DNA of 13,257 nt. Source: Candidatus Portnoyibacteriota bacterium (GTDB lineage Bacteria; Patescibacteriota; Minisyncoccia; Portnoybacterales; GWB1-42-6). Position numbers and translations under genes: made by a program. The stretch spans positions 1 through 13,257 of the forward strand of contig JAQUNU010000019.1 of NCBI GenBank assembly GCA_028717445.1, written 5' to 3'. Of the stretch, positions 6,957 through 13,257 are shown piece by piece. How positions within the stretch are numbered: the first letter of the stretch is position 1; each line of letters opens with the position of its first letter. The notes beneath the pieces are model-generated. The model was given only the letters and a program-made list of their open reading frames with translations, did no database searches and was not told the DNA's origin.

Positions 6957-7003
6957 GACTTCAAGAAATTAGGCAAAGCGAATGCCGCCTGATGGATTTC
7001 CGG

Positions 7004-7032
7004 ATTATAATATTTTGTCTTTATTTTTAAAC
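7004..7032 (-). promoter_or_regulatory. Candidate promoter for the DHS-like/agmatinase operon
   Basis: On the minus strand a perfect TATAAT (7009-7004) lies about 45 bases before the DHS-like start. The -35 at a 17-base spacing (GTTTAA, 7032-7027) is poor. It falls in the 107-base gap between arginine decarboxylase and the DHS-like gene, where I see no terminator, so read-through from the decarboxylase is also possible. Confidence 0.35.
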
Positions 7033-7063
7033 CTGAAAATATTTATCGTATAGTCACATATTT

Positions 7064-8437
7064 TTACCACCCAAACAATCTTCCGACCTCTTCAGAGCTC
7101 TCGCGACGCCTGGCCACTGTTAAAACTCCGTTTTGAGCGATTATTTTTACCGGCGAAGAAAGCAGACAATGATGAGAAGCCAGAGGATCCTGGTAAGCGC
7201 CTGAATCAAACAAAGCGATATTTAAATATCCGTTCCCGTTAAGATCTTCCAATTTGGGCAAAGTAATTGATGCACCGCCGGCCGTATAACGGTCGTCAGA
7301 ATCGCAAGAAGAGCCAGCCAGCCAAACTTTGGTCAGTTTCTCGGCATCCATATTTGTCACCGGCGCAATATGCCATTTTTGATGAACCGTCCAGGTGTCG
7401 ATCAGGTCGTTCATAAAACTGCCGTCGATGATATACCATTTTTTGACAACTGAGTTATAGATCGGCTTTTCGCAAAGAACCTTAAAAATCGTTATCTGCG
7501 TCGGAGCCATGATATAGCGACCCCATTCGGCAACGATATTGGGATGAGGAATCTCTTTCTCGTCACAAACTTTTTTTATAGTCGAAATTATTTTTTTAAC
7601 GACCGAGTTGGCATTGTAATGCTTCTTTTTTTCATAAGGCACGGCCATGCCGCCGCCGATATCCAAAGTATCCAAAGTCGGATTTTCTTTTTTCAGCCGG
7701 ACGTAAATCTCAGCCGCTTTTTCAACTGCTTCGACGATGCCTTTCTGATCCGTTGTCTGAGAGCCGACATGATAGTGCAAAACTTTCAAATTTCTGATCC
7801 GGCCCAGATCATATATCTCCTCCGGCGCCAGGCCATAACGATCATTCTTTTTGTTCCAATGAGATTTAATTTTGATTTCCATTTTCGTCCTAATGCCGAC
7901 TTCGCCGCGGTAGTTTTTCAAAGATTCATACTCATTCATATCCTCGATAATAGGAATAATCGTCAGGCCTTTTTCCTTGAGCTCCTGGATCAAACCAAGG
8001 TACTTTTCCGTTTTGGGGCCGTTGCAGATAACACGGATCCTGGAATGAAATTGATTCTGCTCCCAAAGCTTCCGCACGAGCCAAAGCTCATTATAAGAAC
8101 TGGTTTCCAAATTCGCCCCTTCGGAAATCAAAGGCAGAACGAATTCCTTATTCTGATTCACCTTCATCGGATAATGATAGAAAAAGCGGCCTTTATATTC
8201 CTGGTCTTTAATATGAAAATTGAAAGTCTGGACCAGATCCAGATATCTTTTTTCAATAATAAAAGGAAACGCAATTTCAAGAGGCGTGCCAAATTTAACC
8301 ACAATATCCGCGATATTATATTGATAATTTCCTTCCCGAACGATCAGTTCATTGTCTTTTGAGACGCCGAAATATTGAGTGTTGAATTCTTCGAAGCCCA
8401 GCTTCCAGAATTTCTCCAGTTTTTTTTGTTTTATCAT
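7064..8437 (-). CDS. speA: Short SpeA-type arginine decarboxylase (PLP, alanine-racemase fold)
   Basis: This enzyme would convert arginine to agmatine, the first step of putrescine synthesis here. The 457 residues show fold-III decarboxylase features in SpeA form: YPMKVNQ with the PLP lysine K92, CNGPK (138-142), LHYHVGSQ (220-227), DIGGG (259-263), AEWGR (303-307), the active-site CDSDD (C378) and FDSGAYQ (410-416, Tyr 415). E. coli-type SpeA is over 600 residues; this one lacks the extra helical domains, so it is a minimal form. Specificity for arginine rather than another basic amino acid is inferred from the SpeA-like motifs and from agmatinase nearby. I use the ATG at 8437; a GTG at 8461 has no better ribosome site. 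It follows the hibernation factor by 60 bases, probably on one transcript. Confidence 0.85.
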   Translation of the reverse strand: MIKQKKLEKFWKLGFEEFNTQYFGVSKDNELIVREGNYQYNIADIVVKFGTPLEIAFPFIIEKRYLDLVQTFNFHIKDQEYKGRFFYHYPMKVNQNKEFVLPLISEGANLETSSYNELWLVRKLWEQNQFHSRIRVICNGPKTEKYLGLIQELKEKGLTIIPIIEDMNEYESLKNYRGEVGIRTKMEIKIKSHWNKKNDRYGLAPEEIYDLGRIRNLKVLHYHVGSQTTDQKGIVEAVEKAAEIYVRLKKENPTLDTLDIGGGMAVPYEKKKHYNANSVVKKIISTIKKVCDEKEIPHPNIVAEWGRYIMAPTQITIFKVLCEKPIYNSVVKKWYIIDGSFMNDLIDTWTVHQKWHIAPVTNMDAEKLTKVWLAGSSCDSDDRYTAGGASITLPKLEDLNGNGYLNIALFDSGAYQDPLASHHCLLSSPVKIIAQNGVLTVARRRESSEEVGRLFGW

Positions 8438-8443
8438 TGTTGG

Positions 8444-8467
8444 CGGAAAGGCTCTCCCCACTTTCCG
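8444..8467 (-). promoter_or_regulatory. Hairpin over the speA ribosome-binding region
   Basis: On the minus strand CGGAAAG (8467-8461) pairs perfectly with CTTTCCG (8450-8444), leaving a ten-base loop TGGGGAGAGC. The only Shine-Dalgarno-like bases before speA, GGGGAG, are in that loop. The hairpin ends six bases before the ATG at 8437. This could bring the site closer to the start or restrict it; either would be translational control. Function is inferred. Confidence 0.4.
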
Positions 8468-8497
8468 GGCTCGATAATGTTAGAGGCGTATTTAAAG

Positions 8498-8887
8498 CTA
8501 TTTGTTTTTTTTGAATCGGGCCAAAGGCGAAATGCTCGCCTTTTTTTTGATGCTTCTGGCGCCACGTCTGAACATAGTTTGTTTTTTTGTTTTAGCTTTT
8601 CTTATATCTTCCTTGAGCTGATCTTCCACAATATCGATAGCTGAATAAAAATCTCCGCTTTCGGATTCAGAACGGAAAAATTCCCCAGGAGCGGAAAGAT
8701 CGACTTCCGCTTTATAAAATTCTCCCTTTCGGTGCCGGCCGCTGATTTTATTGATCTCGACTATTATTTTCACCAATTCAAGATTGGAATTTTCAAAATA
8801 CTTTTCCAGCTTACTTAATTTTTTCCTGGCATATTTTTCAAAATCATGAGAAATTTCTAATTCCTGGCTTTTTAAAATAAATTGCAT
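8498..8887 (-). CDS. hpf: Short ribosome hibernation-promoting factor (HPF/YfiA family)
   Basis: The 129-residue product has the beta-alpha-beta-beta-beta-alpha pattern of HPF/YfiA. It starts with FILKSQELEISHDFEKYARKK and has a basic first helix, then VEINKISGRHRKGEFYKAEVDL and a second helix with the family-like DFYSAIDIVEDQLKEDIRKAK (residues about 81-101). It ends in a very basic tail. It would bind the 30S decoding region and silence ribosomes under stress. The length matches the short form, without the dimerising C-terminal domain of long HPF. A TATAAT box lies about 50 bases upstream, but no clear Shine-Dalgarno is seen. It is the first gene of a unit with arginine decarboxylase, which is unusual. 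Confidence 0.85.
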   Translation of the reverse strand: MQFILKSQELEISHDFEKYARKKLSKLEKYFENSNLELVKIIVEINKISGRHRKGEFYKAEVDLSAPGEFFRSESESGDFYSAIDIVEDQLKEDIRKAKTKKQTMFRRGARSIKKKASISPLARFKKNK

Positions 8888-8935
8888 TTTTTTATTTTTA
8901 GAATTTTTTTCTTGAGAAAAAATTTTCCTAAATTA

Positions 8936-8964
8936 ATTATAAAAAATATTTTTTTAAAAGTCCC
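8936..8964 (-). promoter_or_regulatory. Probable promoter of the hpf-speA unit
   Basis: On the minus strand a perfect -10 TATAAT (8941-8936) lies 17 bases from a weak -35 GGGACT (8964-8959), in a very AT-rich region. Transcription should start near 8929, about 40 bases before the hpf ATG. The DnaA-box nonamer TTATCCACA abuts the -35, so DnaA or another factor could act here. Confidence 0.45.
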
Positions 8965-8973
8965 TGTGGATAA
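8965..8973 (-). promoter_or_regulatory. Perfect DnaA-box nonamer
   Basis: The minus strand reads TTATCCACA, the consensus DnaA box. It lies directly upstream of the hpf promoter and beside AT-rich repeats at 9026-9065. It is single, so it fits a DnaA-regulated promoter better than a replication origin. Binding is not shown. Confidence 0.4.
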
Positions 8974-9025
8974 CTGAATATGCGTCAAATCTGAAATAAA
9001 GTCTTTTTTCTATTTTAAAAAATAT

Positions 9026-9065
9026 TTTTATAAAATTTTATGAATAAAAAATTTTATAAAATTTT
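9026..9065 (+). repeat. AT-only direct repeat in the murB-hpf gap
   Basis: TTTTATAAAATTTT occurs at 9026-9039 and again at 9052-9065, 26 bases apart. Each copy contains a TTTTATAAAA near-palindrome. The region is almost free of G and C, so it should be easily melted or bent. With such low complexity, a chance origin is possible. Confidence 0.4.
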
Positions 9066-9085
9066 TTATAATTCGTCAAGGGAGA

Positions 9086-9125
9086 TTTTTAAAAACAAAG
9101 TCGCTCCCCGAAAAGCGAGAAGCGA
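9086..9125 (-). terminator. Terminator after murB
   Basis: On the minus strand TCGCTTCT (9125-9118) pairs with GGGGAGCGA bases around 9109-9101, with two G-U pairs, around a loop of about eight bases. It is followed by CTTTGTTTTTAAAAA. It lies about 37 bases after the murB stop and would end the dehydrogenase-decarboxylase-murB transcript. Confidence 0.55.
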
Positions 9126-9161
9126 AATCATTGGAATTTAAAAAATTCTTTGGTCTCAAAG

Positions 9162-10097
9162 TCAAAGATGCCTGATTTCTTCCTCCAGTATAAATCCATA
9201 TTTATTTTTTACCGCTTCCTGACATTCTTTAATCAATTCGCAAACATCAGCCGCTTTAGCCCCTGATTCATTAATAATATAGTTGGCATGGCCTTCCCAA
9301 ATTTTGGCCCCGCCGATTTTTTTTCCCTTCAGCCCGCATTGATCGATCAGATAGCCCACTCCAATCTTTCCTCCGCGAACCCGCGGAGCCAATTCAGGAT
9401 GATTTTTCAGCAAAGCATCATTTTCTCCCGCTGTCTCATAATTTTTAAAAACACAGCCGGCTGAAGGAAACCTGGGTGCATCCAAAACGATTTGCCTAGC
9501 TTCCTGCAAAGTCTTGTTTATTTCCGCCTCATCTTTTTTTAAAAACAAAAGTTCCGCTGATAAAATTATTTCTTTTGTTTTTTTAAACCGGCTCTCGCCG
9601 TAACCAAAATCACATTCTTCTTTTGATATGTCTTTTATCTTAAAACTTTCCAAATCTAAAACCTTAACTTTTTCAACCACCTGATCCATCGCCTGACCAA
9701 GGCGGTGGGCGTTGCCAAAGATCGCCCCGCCGACGGTTCCCGGAATCCCAAAACCCCATTCGGCGCCCGAATAGCCGGCGCGCGTTGTTTCCAGAATTAT
9801 TTTTGCCAGCAAAACTCCCGCATCGGCAATGACTCTGCATTTCTCTCCTTCGGGAAAAATTTTTAAATCGGGAATTTTAATTTTTATCACCAAGCCGTCA
9901 AATCCTTTATCAGAAACAAGCAAATTGCTGCCGCCGCCCAAAATAAAAAAAGGCAGATGCTTTTCATTCGCCCATGCAATCGCGTCTTTTATATCCTCGC
10001 CTGATTTTGCCTCAAAAAAATACCGCGCCGGCCCGCCAATGCGAAAAGTCGTGCGATTGGCCAATGAGACATTTTCTTGTAAGTTTTTGATATCCAT
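9162..10097 (-). CDS. murB: UDP-N-acetylenolpyruvoylglucosamine reductase MurB
   Basis: MurB reduces UDP-GlcNAc-enolpyruvate to UDP-MurNAc with FAD and NADPH, an early cytosolic step of peptidoglycan synthesis. The 311 residues have FRIGGPARYF (18-27), the FAD loop ILGGGSNLLVSD (52-63), GFGIPGTVGGAIFGNAH (115-131), YGESRFKKT (166-174) and GYLIDQCGLKGKKIGGA (248-264), and end in an acidic EEE (305-307) that supplies the family's C-terminal catalytic glutamate. In SAGCVFKN the residue that is the catalytic serine in E. coli MurB is C215; cysteine is also found here in other MurBs, to my knowledge. The short length without an extra insertion fits the type II form. Its ATG overlaps the decarboxylase stop as TAATG. 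Confidence 0.93.
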   Translation of the reverse strand: MDIKNLQENVSLANRTTFRIGGPARYFFEAKSGEDIKDAIAWANEKHLPFFILGGGSNLLVSDKGFDGLVIKIKIPDLKIFPEGEKCRVIADAGVLLAKIILETTRAGYSGAEWGFGIPGTVGGAIFGNAHRLGQAMDQVVEKVKVLDLESFKIKDISKEECDFGYGESRFKKTKEIILSAELLFLKKDEAEINKTLQEARQIVLDAPRFPSAGCVFKNYETAGENDALLKNHPELAPRVRGGKIGVGYLIDQCGLKGKKIGGAKIWEGHANYIINESGAKAADVCELIKECQEAVKNKYGFILEEEIRHL

Positions 10098-11287
10098 TAC
10101 GAGAGCCTGTTTTTAAAATCTTCGTAGCCGAATTTTTTTATGATTTTGATTTCGCCGGATTTTTTTCTGACGGCGATCGAGGGCAAGCCGACGCCACACA
10201 TAGTGCTGGTCTGCACCATGGTATAGTGAGCCTGGTTCATAAAAACGATTTTGTCGCCGACTTTCAGCGGCTTTGGAAAAGAATAATCGCCAATAATATC
10301 GCCGGCCAGACAGGTCAAGCCGCCAAACCGATAATTATATTCATACTTCCCTTCCAGCCCACCGCCCAAGGCCTGAGGCCAATACGGCATGGCCAAAACA
10401 TCCGGCATATGATTGTGGGCGGAAACATCCAGAATAGCGACATCTTTTTCATTATTAACAATACCCAGAACCGTTCCCACCAAAACTCCGATGTTTAATG
10501 TTATTGCTTCCCCGGGCTCAATATAAATTCTCAGATGAGGATAGCGTTTTATAAAACCATTAATAGTTTTATAAAACAGGTCGAGATCATAATCTTTTCG
10601 TGTCAAATGATGGCCGCCGCCAAAATTCACCCATTCCATTTTAGCCAAAAATTTGCCGAATTTTTCTTCAAAAACTTTTAAAGTTCTTTCAAACGCATCC
10701 GCGTTGTGTTCGCAAAGAGTATGGAAGTGCAATCCAGAAATACCATCTAAAGATTGGTCTTTAAAATTATCCGCTCTTACGCCAAGCCGCGAATATTTTC
10801 CCGCCGGATCGTAAAGATCGGTCTCCACTTCCCGGTGTTCGGGATTGACCCGGATGCCAAAAGAAATTTTCCGCTTGTTTTTTCTTAAATCCGGCCCGTA
10901 TTTTTTCCACTGCCCGAAAGAATTGAAAATCAAATGATCGGCGATTTCTGAAAGCTCTTTAATCTCCTGATCGAAATAGGCCGGCGCGAAAACCTCGATT
11001 TCTCCTTTGAATTTTTCCGCTCCGAGTTTGGCTTCATACAAAGATCCGGCGGCCACCCCATCCAGATATTTTTCAATTATTGGAAAAAGGCTGTGCATGG
11101 CAAAGCCCTTAAGAGCCATCATAATTTTTATGCCGGCTCTTTGCCTAACCTCAGCCAAAATTCTTAAATTATCTTCCAGCCTCTTTTCGTCGACAACATA
11201 ACATGGGGTTTCCAGTTTTTTAAATTCATCCTTGTTCCAGCCATTTTCATCGATCCAGGGCTCGATAAAAAATTTTCCTTTGCTCAT
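10097..11287 (-). CDS. nspC: Carboxynorspermidine/carboxyspermidine decarboxylase
   Basis: This PLP enzyme removes the carboxyl group of carboxyspermidine (or carboxynorspermidine) to give spermidine (or norspermidine). The 396 residues show the fold-III decarboxylase set in NspC form: TPCYVVDEKRL (27-37), MALKGFA with PLP lysine K60, GLHFHTLCE, NFGGGHHLT, IYIEPGEA, the catalytic-cysteine motif CLAGD and a late FMNQAHYTMVQT. HTLCE and GGGHHLT are characteristic of this family rather than of diaminopimelate or ornithine decarboxylase. I use the ATG at 11287, two bases after the dehydrogenase stop; a TTG at 11293 would overlap it. With no 1,3-diaminopropane gene in sight, spermidine from putrescine is the likely product. 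Confidence 0.9.
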   Translation of the reverse strand: MSKGKFFIEPWIDENGWNKDEFKKLETPCYVVDEKRLEDNLRILAEVRQRAGIKIMMALKGFAMHSLFPIIEKYLDGVAAGSLYEAKLGAEKFKGEIEVFAPAYFDQEIKELSEIADHLIFNSFGQWKKYGPDLRKNKRKISFGIRVNPEHREVETDLYDPAGKYSRLGVRADNFKDQSLDGISGLHFHTLCEHNADAFERTLKVFEEKFGKFLAKMEWVNFGGGHHLTRKDYDLDLFYKTINGFIKRYPHLRIYIEPGEAITLNIGVLVGTVLGIVNNEKDVAILDVSAHNHMPDVLAMPYWPQALGGGLEGKYEYNYRFGGLTCLAGDIIGDYSFPKPLKVGDKIVFMNQAHYTMVQTSTMCGVGLPSIAVRKKSGEIKIIKKFGYEDFKNRLS

Positions 11288-11289
11288 AG

Positions 11290-12540
11290 TCAATAATTTT
11301 TCTTTAACGCATCCGGGATTTCATTTAATTCTTTAATTTGCCAATCCAGGCCGGTTTTGGGCATCTCGTCCAAAAATATTTTTGAGTCAAAACAACGATC
11401 TTCCATATTCCTGACGCCGGCTCCGCTCCATTTGCCCTCCAGGACCAGTTTGGCGGCTGTAACAGTGGGAATGGCCGTGGTGTAGCCGATGGCATTGCCG
11501 CCGGTTTCGCGAAATGCCGCCTGATGATCGCAGACATTATATATGAATAATGTTTTTTTCTTTCCGTCTTTTATGCCCGTCATAATGTTACCGATGCAAG
11601 TCTTGCCCTTATAACTTTTGTTAAAATCCTTGCCCTTGGGCAAAAGTTGCTTCAAAAATTTGACTGGCACGACTAAAGCGCCGTCATACTTGACCGGATC
11701 AATTCTGATCAGCCCTACATTATATAATACCCGCAGATACCAAAGATAGGTCTCGGAAAAAGTCATCCAGAATCTGATGCGTTTCAAATGCGGCATGCGC
11801 CTAACAATGCTCTCCATTTCTTCGTGATACATCAAATAAGGAGAGAAAACTCCCGCTTCGGGAAAATCGAAATCGAAGTTAACGGCCTCCTCGTCAATCA
11901 GCCGGCCTTTTTCTTTCCATTGGCCGTCTTTCCAAAACTTAACCGGCAGAATCAGCTCTCTTAAATTAATTTCCGGATCAAAGTTCGGGGCAAATTTTAT
12001 TTTTTTGTCTTTTGAGCCGCCGTTGCAATCCAAAATGTCAATTTCATGAACCTCGTCAAAAAGATAATCGCGGCCATAGGCAGAAAAAACATTTGTTACG
12101 CCCGGATCAAAACCGGCGCCGAGAAGAGCCAAGAGGCCTTTTTCCTTAAAATCTTTATCTTTAGCCCATTGCCGCTTGTGGCTGAATCCATATTTTTTCG
12201 GATCTTCGTAACAAGCCGTATCAATGTAATTAACCCCGTATTTCAGACAGGCATCCATCACGACCAAATTATCATAAGGATGCCCCCAATGAACAAGGAG
12301 ATCTGGTTTGATTTTTTTAAAAAGCGCCAAAAGCGCCTTGCCGTTGCCGGCATCGCCAGAAATCAAATTAAGACGGACTTTTCCCTTCGTCTTTTTTGCG
12401 ATAGAATCTTTGACTATCCCGCTTTTTTGAAGAGTCCGGCTCAAAACATAAATTTCTTCAAAAATATCGGGCTGCTGCGCCATTTTATGCAAACCAACCC
12501 CTCCGACATTGCCAGTGCCGATGACAAAAATTTTAGGCAT
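11290..12540 (-). CDS. Carboxynorspermidine/carboxyspermidine dehydrogenase (saccharopine dehydrogenase family)
   Basis: The enzyme condenses putrescine (or diaminopropane) with aspartate beta-semialdehyde and reduces the imine with NADPH, giving carboxyspermidine (or carboxynorspermidine). The 416 residues start with a dinucleotide-binding VIGTGNVGG (6-14). They continue with HWGHPYDN, YIDTACYED and GAGFDPGVTNVF, and near the end have CDHQAAFRETGGNAIGYTT and KWSGAGVRN, which mark this branch of the saccharopine dehydrogenase family. I take the ATG at 12540, which puts the nucleotide-binding strand at the N-terminus; an in-frame TTG at 12588 would add a basic 16-residue stretch and read through a hairpin. 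It is followed two bases later by its partner decarboxylase, the usual pairing. Confidence 0.9.
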   Translation of the reverse strand: MPKIFVIGTGNVGGVGLHKMAQQPDIFEEIYVLSRTLQKSGIVKDSIAKKTKGKVRLNLISGDAGNGKALLALFKKIKPDLLVHWGHPYDNLVVMDACLKYGVNYIDTACYEDPKKYGFSHKRQWAKDKDFKEKGLLALLGAGFDPGVTNVFSAYGRDYLFDEVHEIDILDCNGGSKDKKIKFAPNFDPEINLRELILPVKFWKDGQWKEKGRLIDEEAVNFDFDFPEAGVFSPYLMYHEEMESIVRRMPHLKRIRFWMTFSETYLWYLRVLYNVGLIRIDPVKYDGALVVPVKFLKQLLPKGKDFNKSYKGKTCIGNIMTGIKDGKKKTLFIYNVCDHQAAFRETGGNAIGYTTAIPTVTAAKLVLEGKWSGAGVRNMEDRCFDSKIFLDEMPKTGLDWQIKELNEIPDALKKNY

Positions 12541-12569
12541 ATTTCTTAAAAATCTTGCGCTTTTTTTCC

Positions 12570-12597
12570 GCCGCTTTTTTAACGCCAAAAAAGCGGC
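12570..12597. repeat. Perfect 11-bp inverted repeat before the dehydrogenase gene
   Basis: Bases 12570-12580 (GCCGCTTTTTT) and 12587-12597 (AAAAAAGCGGC) are exact inverse complements around a six-base spacer. It lies 12 bases after the stop of the upstream gene. Neither strand has a T-run after the stem, so it is not a standard terminator. It may act as an RNA stabiliser or weak terminator; no clear promoter is seen in this 69-base gap. Confidence 0.5.
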
Positions 12598-12609
12598 AAA
12601 AAGTTTATT

Positions 12610-13257
12610 TTATTTAACTTCCACCCCCGTTTTATACCAATCACGCTCCCGCGTATTGATAACGTAGACCATATCCCATTTATGGCCCGTCTGCGTGAAT
12701 TTTTGCGGAGTCATATTCAGCCAGTGTTTCGTGCCGTCGGCGTTGATTTCATAAACTTTATAATCCCCGTCGGCGCGAACCATCCACGAATTTTTCAACG
12801 CATCCTTTTCCTGCGGCGTGACTTCAATAATGCTGGCCCATTTAAAGTGGCCGTAGAAACCAAAAATTTCCGGAGTCTGGATCCAGCGCTTGTATCCGTC
12901 ATTCACAATATAGACTTTATAATCGCCCGCGGCGCGGATGAGCGAACCGTTCGGAAAGGAAGACGCCAAAGAAGGTTCGGGTTCAATAACCGGATTTATG
13001 ATCTCGTCAGTCAGGGTCGCCACAAAAGAAAACTGATTAAAAGATTCAATGGAATTGAAACCTGTGCTCTTTTTTTGGCTCACCGGAATTAAAATAACCG
13101 AATCCACATTTTCCAGATTTTCGACAAATCCTATGCCCTGGCCGCCCGAAATAGATATGGATTTTATCTCATTTGTGCCGTCTTTTTTTTCGATGATGCA
13201 AACCGCCTTAAAAAACGTATCTTCACCGCCCTTAAAATCTAATTTCAGGTTCGAATT
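12610..13257 (-). CDS. Probable surface/secreted repeat protein, C-terminal part only
   Basis: The frame is open to the right edge of the window, so only the last 215 residues are seen; an in-frame GTG at 13107 is not the start. Residues about 1-75 are beta-rich and contain LDFKGGEDTFFKAV and VDSVILIPVSQKKSTGF, reminiscent of the C-terminal beta domains of secreted peptidases in Parcubacteria-like genomes. Then come two tandem repeats of about 50 residues. One begins LIRAAGDYKVYIVND and contains YKRWIQTPEIFGFYGHFKW. The other begins MVRADGDYKVYEINADG and contains TKHWLNMTPQKFTQTGHKW. Such repeats recur in extracellular CPR proteins; their ligand is unknown to me. It is separated by 69 bases from the polyamine genes and is probably unrelated. 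Confidence 0.7.
   Translation of the reverse strand, partial: NSNLKLDFKGGEDTFFKAVCIIEKKDGTNEIKSISISGGQGIGFVENLENVDSVILIPVSQKKSTGFNSIESFNQFSFVATLTDEIINPVIEPEPSLASSFPNGSLIRAAGDYKVYIVNDGYKRWIQTPEIFGFYGHFKWASIIEVTPQEKDALKNSWMVRADGDYKVYEINADGTKHWLNMTPQKFTQTGHKWDMVYVINTRERDWYKTGVEVK

Noticed and set aside
7544..8362. Long open frame of 272 codons on the plus strand
   Set aside because: It lies entirely antisense to the well-supported arginine decarboxylase and its translation has no recognisable motif. The other plus-strand frames over genes were rejected for the same reason.
8888..9161. Replication origin
   Set aside because: Only one DnaA box and no dnaA, dnaN or similar neighbours; kept as a low-interest finding only.
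12541..12588. TTG start at 12588 for the carboxyspermidine dehydrogenase
   Set aside because: It would translate through the inverted repeat and add a basic tail before the dinucleotide-binding strand, which normally begins the protein.
1..13257. CRISPR arrays, tRNA or rRNA genes, insertion sequences, recoded UGA
   Set aside because: No regular spaced repeats, cloverleaf with CCA-type end, transposase or terminal inverted repeats were seen, and TGA is used as a stop in at least two genes.

Overview
The window looks like part of a small, compact bacterial genome. Every recognisable gene lies on the minus strand, neighbours often overlap by one to eleven bases, and many starts lack a clear Shine-Dalgarno sequence. 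TGA is used as a normal stop. The truncated gene at the right edge carries tandem 'GDYKVY...N..KRWI'-type repeats of a kind I associate with Patescibacteria (CPR, Parcubacteria-like) surface proteins, so I lean to that group. There is no rRNA or ribosomal-protein marker here to prove it.

Layout in transcription order (right to left). (1) The 3' end of a probable secreted repeat protein. (2) Carboxynorspermidine/carboxyspermidine dehydrogenase, carboxynorspermidine/carboxyspermidine decarboxylase and MurB, closed by a hairpin terminator. (3) An AT-rich 274-base gap with a probable promoter and a perfect DnaA-box nonamer, then a short ribosome hibernation factor and a short SpeA-type arginine decarboxylase. 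(4) After a 107-base gap with a TATAAT box, a deoxyhypusine-synthase-like protein (probable homospermidine synthase), agmatinase, an M29-like metallopeptidase, a GNAT-fold DUF2156-like transferase and a YkgJ-like cysteine cluster protein. After a further 94 bases comes a PurD-like ATP-grasp ligase with its own terminator. (5) A strong promoter, an iron-sulfur-flavoprotein-like reductase and a long-stem terminator. (6) At the left edge, a promoter followed by a structured, gene-free leader ending in a terminator.

Metabolically the core is a near-complete polyamine locus. Arginine goes to agmatine (SpeA) and then putrescine (SpeB). Putrescine plus aspartate semialdehyde goes to carboxyspermidine and then spermidine (the dehydrogenase and decarboxylase). 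The DHS-like enzyme probably transfers an aminobutyl group to make homospermidine. The four genes behind agmatinase (M29-like, GNAT-like, YkgJ-like, ATP-grasp) are not part of any polyamine pathway I know. They are the best candidates for an undescribed linked function, possibly modification or conjugation of an amine or peptide. The left-edge RNA, in which a 13-bp stem and a terminator compete for the same bases, is the best candidate for a new regulatory element.
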